Below the pieces are notes generated by a model. The model did no database searches. It saw only the letters and a list, made by a program, of their open reading frames with translations, and was not told the origin of the DNA. The translations under genes were made by a program, and so were the position numbers. A stretch of 64,000 bases of DNA from Terracoccus luteus. GTDB taxonomy: Bacteria > Actinomycetota > Actinomycetes > Actinomycetales > Dermatophilaceae. Positions 8,526-17,300 of the stretch are shown here, one piece after another. How positions within the stretch are numbered: the first letter of the stretch is position 1; every line of letters starts with the position of its first letter. Location: positions 3,286,001 through 3,350,000 of the forward strand of contig NZ_RBXT01000001.1 in assembly GCF_003635045.1 (NCBI RefSeq), written 5' to 3'.

Positions 8526-9647
8526 TCAGGTCCAGGCGAGCAGGGCGGTCTCGATGGTCGAGCCCGGGCCCATCGTCATGAGGACGCCGAGGTCACCGGA
8601 CTGGACCGCTCCCTCGGCCACCAGGCGTGAGAACGAGAAGAGGAACGAGCCGCTGGAGAGGTTCCCGAAGTCGCGCAGCACCGTCAGCGTGTGACGCACG
8701 TCGTGAGGCGTGAGGCCCAGGTTGACCATGACGGCGTCGATGACCTTCTTGCCGCCCGGATGAATGACCCAGTGCGCGACATCGTCCCTCGTCAGGCCGT
8801 TGGGCTCGAGCAGGGCGTCGACGGTCTGCTCGGCGTTCGCGCCGACGACGTACGGGATCTGCGGGTCGAGGAAGAAGCTGAACTTGCCCGCGTCACCGTC
8901 CCAGTCGTACCGCATGGCGTCGATGGCATCGACGATGATCCGGCTGCTGAAGTCCAGGATGCGAGGGACGGGAACCGGGACGGCGCCATCGACTCCGACC
9001 AGCGGGCCGGACTCGAGGGTGATGGCTGCGGCCCCGTCGCCGAAGAGGCTGTTCACGACGGCGGTGCGCATGGACCCGTCGAAGACGTACGCGGCGGAAC
9101 ACATCTCGATGCACGCCATGACGGCCAGCCGACCCGGGTTGGCCTGTGCCCAGCCCGCCACCGGGGCGAGACCGTTGAGACCGGCGTTGCAGCCCATGCC
9201 CACGACGTCGAGCCTCGAGGTGGTGGGCTTGAGCCCCAGGGCGCGGATGAGGTGCGCCGACAGGCCGGGGGCGAGGAACCCGGTCGTGGTGATGCAGCAC
9301 AGGTAGTCGACGTCCTCCAGGGAGTGCCCCGACGCCTCGACGGCTTCGCGGATCGCCTTCGAGCCGATGTCGATGCTTCCCTTCAGGTGCTTGGCCAGCA
9401 GCTGGCCCTGGTCCTCGTCCATGGGCACGCCGTCGTCACCCAGCTCGGGCAGGGTGAGGTGCCGCTGCTCGATGGCTCCGTTCTGGAAGACCGAGCGGAC
9501 CCTCGGGTCCGCGATCCGGTAGAGGTCGAGCACCTCGTCCTGGGTGTACGCCTGTGCGGGGTTGGCCGTGCCCACGCCCGTGATGGCCGGCCGGTGGTCG
9601 GTCGTCAGGGCGAGGGACGTCGGCTTCGCCGTCGACTCCGTCGTCAT
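8526..9647 (-). CDS. dpgA: DpgA, type III polyketide synthase (3,5-dihydroxyphenylacetyl-CoA forming)
   Basis: 373 aa, the normal size for a chalcone/stilbene synthase fold. The catalytic triad is visible: Cys in VGMGCNAGLNG, His in WVIHPGGKKVID, and Asn in FGNLSSGS. DpgA condenses four malonyl-CoA units into a tetraketide that becomes 3,5-dihydroxyphenylacetyl-CoA. The assignment as DpgA, not another type III PKS, follows from its neighbours dpgB, dpgC and dpgD and from the hpgT-type aminotransferase in the same operon. Its ATG overlaps the stop of NRPS 2 (ATGA), so precursor synthesis and the assembly line are co-translated. Confidence 0.93.
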   Translation of the reverse strand: MTTESTAKPTSLALTTDHRPAITGVGTANPAQAYTQDEVLDLYRIADPRVRSVFQNGAIEQRHLTLPELGDDGVPMDEDQGQLLAKHLKGSIDIGSKAIREAVEASGHSLEDVDYLCCITTTGFLAPGLSAHLIRALGLKPTTSRLDVVGMGCNAGLNGLAPVAGWAQANPGRLAVMACIEMCSAAYVFDGSMRTAVVNSLFGDGAAAITLESGPLVGVDGAVPVPVPRILDFSSRIIVDAIDAMRYDWDGDAGKFSFFLDPQIPYVVGANAEQTVDALLEPNGLTRDDVAHWVIHPGGKKVIDAVMVNLGLTPHDVRHTLTVLRDFGNLSSGSFLFSFSRLVAEGAVQSGDLGVLMTMGPGSTIETALLAWT

Positions 9648-12600
9648 CGTGGGTCCTTTCCGAGGGGCTCGTCGCCGAGCCAGCGGTTGATGTCGAGCTG
9701 GTCGACGTAGGGGCTACGGCCGATCTGCACGTGGTCGCAGTGGACGGGGTCGACGGTCAGCGTCCCGGTCGTGAAGCGGGACCACTGGTCACGCAGCCCC
9801 TGGACACCGGGCGGACGCCCCTCGACGGCCTCGAACACGTGCACGGTGAGGTCCGACGGCGTCGGCCGGTAGTGCGCCAGGCAGTGGGCGTTGGTCTCGG
9901 ACAGCGCTCGCAGACGCGCCATGCCCTCGAGCCCAAGGTCGGCCAGAGGGCTGCCGCGCAGCTCGAGCTCGTCGAGCAACACCCTGTCGGTGACGTCGAC
10001 GAGACGGTCGCGCTCGATGGCCCCGTCGACGGCGGCCCAGAGGATGTCGACGGACGTCGGCGTGATCGCCTCGAGCGAGGCGATGCGGGAGTCGAGGAGG
10101 ACCACGCGGTCGGCAGGTCGACCCGCCGCCTGCAGCAGGACACCCATCTCGTACGCGAGCACCCCGCCGAACGACCACCCCACGAGCAGCGGTCGCTGTC
10201 GCGCCACGTCGTCGGGCACGCACCGGACCAAGGCGGCGGCGATCTCCTGCACCGTCGACCGAGGTGCTGTGTCCCGCCCGTGGCGCGGGTCGACGAGCCC
10301 GAGCACCTCGCGGTCTCCGTCGATGGCCCGGGACAGGTCCGAGTAGGCCCACGGCAACCCGTTCACCGGCGGCACGAGGACGACGGGTCGCCCCGTGCCC
10401 GCGCTCCGGAAGCTCACGACCGATCCGGTGATGGCCGCGTCCTGGTCGCCCTCCAGCCACGACTCCATCGAGAGCACGGAGGGGTTCTCGAAGACACGGG
10501 CGACGGACACCTTGCGTCCGAGCCTCTCCGACAACCGGGCGGCCAGCAGGGCGGCGCTCAGGCTGTGACCGCCCGCGTCGAAGAAGTTGGTCCCGGTCCC
10601 GACCGTTGGGATTCCCAGTGCGTACGCAAAACAGTCGGCGAGCAGACGCTGCAGGTCGGTCTCCGGACGTCCCTCCCCCGCGTCCTCGACCGGCGCGGGC
10701 AGGGCTGCGGTGTCGATCTTGCCGTTGCTGGTGCGCGGCAGGCTGTCCACCACGACGACGGCCCGCGGGACCATGTAGCCGGGCAGCCGGGTCGACACGG
10801 ACCGGCGCAGCACCTCAGGGGTCGGCGCGGCCCCGTCCTTCGGGAGCACGTGAGCGACCAGGGCGGTGTCCTCACCGTTCCGGCGCACCGACACGTAGGC
10901 GTCGGCCACGCCGTCGCAGTCGCGCAGCGCAGAGGCGATCTCGCCCAGCTCGACCCGCAGACCCCTGATCTTGACCTGCCCGTCCTCGCGGCCGAGGTAC
11001 TGCAGGCGACCGGACGCGGTCCACCGCCCCACGTCGCCGGTGCGGTACAGACGGGTGCCGTCGCCGAGCGGGTGCGCGACGAACCGCTCGGCGGTCAACG
11101 CCGGGCGACGCCAGTAGCCGTGGGCCAGGCACTGACCACCGAGGAAGATCTCTCCGGTCCCGCCGATCGCGACCGGGCGCAACCCCGCATCCAGGACGTG
11201 CACCTCGACGTTGTCGAGGGGGCGACCGATGTCGGGAGGCCCGGTGTCGGGGCCGACCTCACCCCCGGTCGCCCAGACGGTCGCCTCCGTCGGTCCGTAG
11301 AGGTTGACGAGGCCGGATGCCGTCGCGCTCACGTCGCGCGCGACGCCCGGGGGGAGCTCCTCGCCCGTCGCCACGACGAACCGTCCCTCGAGCAGGGTCG
11401 GGTCGAGGGTGAGCAGGTGACGCAGCTGCGTCGGGGTGGCGACGACGTGGGTCACGTCGTGACGCCTCACCAGCTCGGCACACAGCGACAGGTCGCCGGC
11501 CTCCTGCTGGGAGACGAGGACCAGCCGGGCACCGACGAGGAGGGCGGGGAGCGTCTCCCCCAAGGACACGTCGAACGACGGTCGGGCCAGCGACAGGACG
11601 GTCGCCCGGTCGGACAGGTCGAGGCGCCGGGTCACGTCCGCGGCGAGGTTGCTCAGGCTGTCGGTGCCCACCAGCACGCCCTTGGGCGCCCCGGTCGACC
11701 CCGAGGTGTAGAGGATGTACCCCGCGGCCGGAGCGGCGGCCCCCCGCGCAGCCGGCGCCGTGGTGGACGCTGGCACCGCGGTGAGGCCCTCGTCGTCGAG
11801 ACCGTCGACCACCCAGCCCGAGGCGCTGTCCTCAATCATGTAGCGCTGGCGCTCCGCCGGTGCGGTGGGGTCGACCTGGACCGCGACACCGTCCAGGGAC
11901 AGGACGGCAAGGAGCACGGCGAGGTTGTCGAGACGGTCACCGATGCGGACGGCGACGTGGTCCCCGGGGTGGACGCCGCCGGCCGTCAGCCGTTCGGCCA
12001 CGGACCCGACGAGGTCGACGAACCCGCCCCGGTCCAGGGTCCGCGTGCGGGTGAGGAGGGGGCTGCCGGACCGTCGCCCCAGGATCGCGGCGACGACGTC
12101 CTCGTGCTCTCCGGCATGCCCCCTCGACCAGGTGCTGTCCGGCGGGGCGAGCCGTGCCGGCAGCGGGCGCGAGAGGTCGCCGATGCGCACGGTGGGGTCG
12201 CCGACCACCTCGTCGAGCGTGTCCACGAAGGCGCGACACACGGCAGCGACCGTCGACTCGTCGAAGAGGTCACTCGCGTACTCGGCCGCGACCAGCAGCC
12301 CGCCCTCCTCCGGTTTGGCGGTCACATAGAAGGACAGGTCGAACTTCGCGACGGCGAGCTCGAACGGCACCGGCTCGGCGAAGAGCGGCGGCCGACTCTC
12401 GTACTCGTCCGCCGCCATCTGCAGGAACACCTGGAAGAGGGGGTGGCGGGCCAACGACCGCGGCGGGGACAACACCTCCACCAACTGCTCGAACGGCAGC
12501 TCCGCATGATCGAACGCCGCCAGATCCACCCCACGAACCCGACCCACCAACTCCACGAACGACGGATCCCCACTCGTATCCGTCCGCAACACCAACGAAT

Positions 12601-13558
12601 TGACGAAGAACCCCACCAGATCCTTCAACTGCTCATCAGTACGACCCGCCACCACCGTGCCCAACGGCACATCAACCCCACACCCCAACCGCGTCAACAA
12701 CGCCGCCAGACCCGCCTGCACCACCATGAACAACGACGCATCCACCGACCGCGCCAACCCCACCAAACCCGCATGCGTACCCGCCGAGACCTCGAACACC
12801 ACCCGCCCACCGCGATAGCTCGAGCGCACCGGACGAACCCGATCCACCGGCAACGCCAACTCCACCGGCACACCCTCAAGAGCCCCCGACCAGAACCGCA
12901 CCAACCGATCCCGCTCCACCGAACCCGAACCAGAACCCGAACCCGAACCCAACAGATCCTGCTGCCACAACGCGAAGTCCCCGTACTGCACCGGCAACGC
13001 CTCCCACCCCGGAGACCGCCCCGCACACCGCGCCTCATACGCCACCGACAGATCCGCCGACAACGGACCCATCGACACCCCATCAGCAGCAATGTGATGA
13101 ATCGTCACCACCAACCGATGGTCATCATCAGCCACCGACAACAACTCCACCGCCACCGGAACCTCACGCTCCAGGTCGAACACCCGCGAACACGCCGACT
13201 CCACCGCCGCATCCACCTCACCCACCCCCACCCGGGCATGCACGAACGGCACCTCCACCCCCTCCAACACACACTGCACCGGCTCCCCGTCCACCTCCCG
13301 GTACACCGAACGCAACACCTCATGCCGACCCACCACATCACCCACCGCAGCCCGCAACGCCCCCACATCAACCACCCCACGCACCCGCGTCACCACCGGC
13401 ACGTTGTACGTCGCCGACGCACCCTCCAACCGAAACAAGAACCACAACCTCCGCTGCCCGAACGACAGGGGGAGCACCTCGGGCTCACGGTCCTGCGCCG
13501 AGGGGTCGGGCGCGCCCTGCGTCGTCTCGCCGACGTCGCGCACGGTCTCTCCGCTCAC
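9644..13558 (-). CDS. NRPS 2: C-A-PCP-TE termination module
   Basis: 1304 aa starting at GTG 13558, which overlaps the methyltransferase stop (GTGA). C domain from about residue 29, with an intact HHIAADG (HHxxxDG); residues 29-376 are almost identical to the two C domains of NRPS 1. A domain about 470-970: A3 YTSGSTGAPKG, A4 PSFDVSLGET, A5 NLYGPTEATV, A10 NGKID. Read by hand at the GrsA positions, the pocket is D-V-G-V-V-T-L-V-W-K, which I cannot match to a substrate. PCP at about 975-1045 with FFDAGGHSLSA, Ser for phosphopantetheine. TE from about 1070: GWSFGG nucleophile elbow, Asp in LLDSR, His in VHCDHVQ, so a complete alpha/beta-hydrolase release domain (hydrolysis or cyclisation). Its A-PCP-TE part differs in DNA from NRPS 1. 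Confidence 0.93.
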   Translation of the reverse strand: MSGETVRDVGETTQGAPDPSAQDREPEVLPLSFGQRRLWFLFRLEGASATYNVPVVTRVRGVVDVGALRAAVGDVVGRHEVLRSVYREVDGEPVQCVLEGVEVPFVHARVGVGEVDAAVESACSRVFDLEREVPVAVELLSVADDDHRLVVTIHHIAADGVSMGPLSADLSVAYEARCAGRSPGWEALPVQYGDFALWQQDLLGSGSGSGSGSVERDRLVRFWSGALEGVPVELALPVDRVRPVRSSYRGGRVVFEVSAGTHAGLVGLARSVDASLFMVVQAGLAALLTRLGCGVDVPLGTVVAGRTDEQLKDLVGFFVNSLVLRTDTSGDPSFVELVGRVRGVDLAAFDHAELPFEQLVEVLSPPRSLARHPLFQVFLQMAADEYESRPPLFAEPVPFELAVAKFDLSFYVTAKPEEGGLLVAAEYASDLFDESTVAAVCRAFVDTLDEVVGDPTVRIGDLSRPLPARLAPPDSTWSRGHAGEHEDVVAAILGRRSGSPLLTRTRTLDRGGFVDLVGSVAERLTAGGVHPGDHVAVRIGDRLDNLAVLLAVLSLDGVAVQVDPTAPAERQRYMIEDSASGWVVDGLDDEGLTAVPASTTAPAARGAAAPAAGYILYTSGSTGAPKGVLVGTDSLSNLAADVTRRLDLSDRATVLSLARPSFDVSLGETLPALLVGARLVLVSQQEAGDLSLCAELVRRHDVTHVVATPTQLRHLLTLDPTLLEGRFVVATGEELPPGVARDVSATASGLVNLYGPTEATVWATGGEVGPDTGPPDIGRPLDNVEVHVLDAGLRPVAIGGTGEIFLGGQCLAHGYWRRPALTAERFVAHPLGDGTRLYRTGDVGRWTASGRLQYLGREDGQVKIRGLRVELGEIASALRDCDGVADAYVSVRRNGEDTALVAHVLPKDGAAPTPEVLRRSVSTRLPGYMVPRAVVVVDSLPRTSNGKIDTAALPAPVEDAGEGRPETDLQRLLADCFAYALGIPTVGTGTNFFDAGGHSLSAALLAARLSERLGRKVSVARVFENPSVLSMESWLEGDQDAAITGSVVSFRSAGTGRPVVLVPPVNGLPWAYSDLSRAIDGDREVLGLVDPRHGRDTAPRSTVQEIAAALVRCVPDDVARQRPLLVGWSFGGVLAYEMGVLLQAAGRPADRVVLLDSRIASLEAITPTSVDILWAAVDGAIERDRLVDVTDRVLLDELELRGSPLADLGLEGMARLRALSETNAHCLAHYRPTPSDLTVHVFEAVEGRPPGVQGLRDQWSRFTTGTLTVDPVHCDHVQIGRSPYVDQLDINRWLGDEPLGKDPR
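12430..13472 (-). repeat. C-domain repeat copy 3 (1043 bp)
   Basis: Covers most of the NRPS 2 condensation domain. Same length as copy 2 (16523-17565) and, by eye, essentially identical to it. Contains five units of the GAACCC-type hexamer (12921-12950). Confidence 0.9.
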
Positions 13559-14397
13559 CGGTGACGCATCCAGATCGAGGTGTGCGCGTCGAAGTAGTCG
13601 TACTCCCTGATGTTCTGGCGGAGCACTCCACTCGTCTCGAGCTCACGGACGAGGTCGAAGTCGGGAAGGAGCAGCTCGGACAGCTGCTCCTGGGCCGTCG
13701 TCCCGTCGGGGTCGCCGAGCCACTTGTCCGGCTCGCTGAAGGTGGGATACCACGACCACGGGCACGCGATCATGAGGAACCCCCCGCGTCGCAGGAGGCG
13801 CTCGTCGGTGAACTGGCGAAGGCAGTCGGCGGGGTCCGGGACCCGGTCCAGGACGTTGGACAGGACGATGGCGTCGTAAGGCTCGTCGGGCAACGAGATC
13901 GCGGAGGCGTCGCCGACCTCGAACCGTCGCGGGCACAGCCCCCCGTCGAGACGGATCTCGAGGCGGTCGAAGGCGGCACCGTCGGTGGTGATGTCGTAAG
14001 CCCCCCCACCGGCATCCGCCAGACGCCGGGCGACCTCCACCGACGCCTCGGACACGTCGATCCCGACGACGTCGCCCGTCACCCACGACGCGAGCACCGT
14101 CGTCAGGCCGCCGACCGAACACCCGACGTCCAGGGCCCGGGCCACGTCCGACCCCTGCTCGGCGGCGGCGAGGTGCAGACCGTTGGACAGCCGCTGCACG
14201 AAGCCGTACGAGCTCGCGAGCACGTGCCGCGGGTCCGGGAAGGTCTCCTCGGCCGTGCCGTAGTGCATGAGCAGGTACTTCGCGAGCTGGCGCGGTCCGT
14301 CGTACGACTCGTCGTCGACCGACGTCAGGCTCTCGCGATCGACGAGCAGCGGAAGGGACGTGCCACTCAGGCTGGTCGGGGTGGTCGGGGTACTCAT
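13555..14397 (-). CDS. SAM methyltransferase, OvoA C-terminal-like
   Basis: 280 aa, inserted between the two NRPS genes with 4-bp overlaps on both sides (ATGA, GTGA), so certainly part of the operon. Motif I is LDVGCSVGGLT, followed by GIDVSEASVE; post-motifs VLSNVLDRVPDP and CPWSWYPTFSEPDKWLG. The N-terminal QLAKYLLMHYGTAEETFP and the W-Y-P-x-x-x-E-P-D-K-W-L-G stretch resemble, from memory, the methyltransferase domain fused to OvoA (ovothiol synthase), which N-methylates a thiol-histidine imidazole. Here it is free-standing. It may methylate an amino, imidazole or phenol group of the peptide or a precursor. The general class is certain; the OvoA kinship is moderately sure and the substrate unknown. 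Confidence 0.8.
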   Translation of the reverse strand: MSTPTTPTSLSGTSLPLLVDRESLTSVDDESYDGPRQLAKYLLMHYGTAEETFPDPRHVLASSYGFVQRLSNGLHLAAAEQGSDVARALDVGCSVGGLTTVLASWVTGDVVGIDVSEASVEVARRLADAGGGAYDITTDGAAFDRLEIRLDGGLCPRRFEVGDASAISLPDEPYDAIVLSNVLDRVPDPADCLRQFTDERLLRRGGFLMIACPWSWYPTFSEPDKWLGDPDGTTAQEQLSELLLPDFDLVRELETSGVLRQNIREYDYFDAHTSIWMRHR

Positions 14398-17300
14398 CGG
14401 TTCCTCCTGGACGTCAGCTTCGGTCGGTTCTGGTCGACCACGACCAACAACGGCTCCAACGCACGCGGCGTCGGCGCCTCGAACAACGAGCTGATCGAGA
14501 CCTCACACCCCAGAACAGCCCGCAACCGGTTCACCAGACGAACCGCCAACAACGAATGACCACCCAGATCGAAGAAGCTGTCATCCGGACCCACCGCATC
14601 CAGCCCCAACACATCCGCGAAAACCCCACACACCATCTCCTGCCGCGGCGAATCCGCCACCCCCGAGGGCACATGACCCACGAACGACGGCTCCGGCAAC
14701 GCCGCCACATCAAGCTTCCCGTTCGCCGTCAACGGCAACGACTCCACCGCCACCACCGCAGCAGGAACCATGTAGTCCGGCAACACCCGAGCCACCCCCG
14801 AGCGCACCGACTCCACATCGACCCCAGCCCCCACCGGCACCACGTAGGCCACCACCCGGACCTCACCCGAACCACCAGCCGAGCCACCAGAACCACCAGC
14901 GGTGGCCGACGCGTCACGACGCGCCACCACCGCCGCATGCCGCACCCGCTCATCCCGCACCAGCACGCTCTCGATCTCCGACAGCTCGATCCGGAAACCA
15001 CGCACCTTCACCTGCGAGTCGTTACGCCCCACGAACACCAACCGACCCGACACGTCCCACCGCACCACATCACCCGTGCGGTACATCCGCTCACCCGCAC
15101 CACCGAACGGGTTCGCCACGAACCGCTCAGCCGTCAACCCGGGCTGACCCACATACCCCCGCGCCAGACCACCACCAGCCACGAACAGCTCACCCGCCAC
15201 CCCCACCGGCACCGGCCGCAAACCCTCGTCCAACACCATGACCGACATGTTCACCATCGGCTCGCCCAGCGGGACGACCGACCCGGGGACCTCGCCGGCG
15301 CGCCAGCCGTGTTCCAGCAGGCACAGGGTCGCCTCGGTGGGGCCATAGGTCGTGCGGACGACGATGTCGGGGCAGGCGTCGACGACCCGTCGCGTCGCCT
15401 CGGGCGAGACGACGTCCCCTCCTGTCGTGACCGAACGCAGGCCCTGCAAGGCCCCCGGGTCGTCCTGACCGATGACCCGGAAGAGCCCGGCGGTGAGGCT
15501 GAGCTGCGTGACGCCCTCGCGGACGAGGCGGGCGAGCGAGGAGGCCTCGATCGGCCCGTCCGGCGCCACCACGACGGTGCCGCCGGTCAGCAACGGCGCC
15601 CAGATCTCCCACACGGTCGCGTCGAAGGCGTGCGGTGAGTGGAACAACGTGCTGTCGTCGGGGTGCAGATCCCAGCACGGGTCCGTGCACAGATCGACGA
15701 CTCCGGCGTGCTCGACCACGATGCCCTTCGGCTTTCCGGTCGACCCGGACGTGTACATGACGTAGGCGGCCGAGTGTGGGTGCACCATCGGCAGCACCGA
15801 CTCCGCACCGAGGCCCTCCTGCTCCAGGGCACCGGGGGCCCAGACCTCGTGACCGACCTCGCGGCACCAGTCGGCGACGAGCCCGGCCGCGGGCGAGTCG
15901 TCGAGCACCACGAGGGCCGGGGTGTCGCCGATGACCTCGCGCATCCGCTCGGGTGGGTAGGACAGGTGGACCGGCTTGTAGGCGGAGCCCGCACGCATGA
16001 TGCCGAGCAGGACCACGACGAGGTCGAGACTGCGACGCATGAGGACCGGGACGAAGGTGTCGGGTCGCGCACCGTGGTCGACGAGCGCGCGGGCGACTGC
16101 TGCGCTGCGACGGTCGAGCTCGGAGTAGGAGAGGGACCGCGTTCCCTCCCTCAGCGCCGTTGCATCCGGCGTCCTCCGCACGCTCTCGAGCACGTCCGCG
16201 ACGACCGTCGACCGTCCCTCGACGACGTGACCGGCCACGACCCCGGGCCGGCCGGGGCCGTCCAGCCGTGACAGTGGAGTCGAGGGGTCGTCGGCGGCAG
16301 AGGCAAGCAGCGCGACGAGCTGCTCGACCAGCGCCCGTGCCGTGACCTCGTCGAAGAGGTCTCTGGCGAAAGTGATGTGAACAGCCGCACCGTCCTGCGC
16401 ATCCGACACGTCGTAGGTGACCTCGAGGTCGAACCGGGCCTGCTGCAACGGTGTCGGGACCGCGTGCGACCGGGTCCCGGGGAGACCGAGGGATGCCGCG
16501 TCCTCGGTGACGGCGAAAGCGACCTGGAAGAGGGGGTGGCGGGCCAACGACCGCGGCGGGGACAACACCTCCACCAACTGCTCGAACGGCAGCTCCGCAT
16601 GATCGAACGCCGCCAGATCCACCCCACGAACCCGACCCACCAACTCCACGAACGACGGATCCCCACTCGTATCCGTCCGCAACACCAACGAATTGACGAA
16701 GAACCCCACCAGATCCTTCAACTGCTCATCAGTACGACCCGCCACCACCGTGCCCAACGGCACATCAACCCCACACCCCAACCGCGTCAACAACGCCGCC
16801 AGACCCGCCTGCACCACCATGAACAACGACGCATCCACCGACCGCGCCAACCCCACCAAACCCGCATGCGTACCCGCCGAGACCTCGAACACCACCCGCC
16901 CACCGCGATAGCTCGAGCGCACCGGACGAACCCGATCCACCGGCAACGCCAACTCCACCGGCACACCCTCAAGAGCCCCCGACCAGAACCGCACCAACCG
17001 ATCCCGCTCCACCGAACCCGAACCAGAACCCGAACCCGAACCCAACAGATCCTGCTGCCACAACGCGAAGTCCCCGTACTGCACCGGCAACGCCTCCCAC
17101 CCCGGAGACCGCCCCGCACACCGCGCCTCATACGCCACCGACAGATCCGCCGACAACGGACCCATCGACACCCCATCAGCAGCAATGTGATGAATCGTCA
17201 CCACCAACCGATGGTCATCATCAGCCACCGACAACAACTCCACCGCCACCGGAACCTCACGCTCCAGGTCGAACACCCGCGAACACGCCGACTCCACCGC

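Noticed and set aside
12921-12950. Hexamer runs considered as a CRISPR or structural DNA array
   Set aside because: They are short coding microsatellites inside condensation domains with no spacers.
9731-13564. Plus-strand open frame of about 1,277 codons opposite NRPS 2
   Set aside because: It is rich in His, Arg, Pro and Thr without any motif and mirrors the NRPS codons; a product of high GC on the opposite strand.
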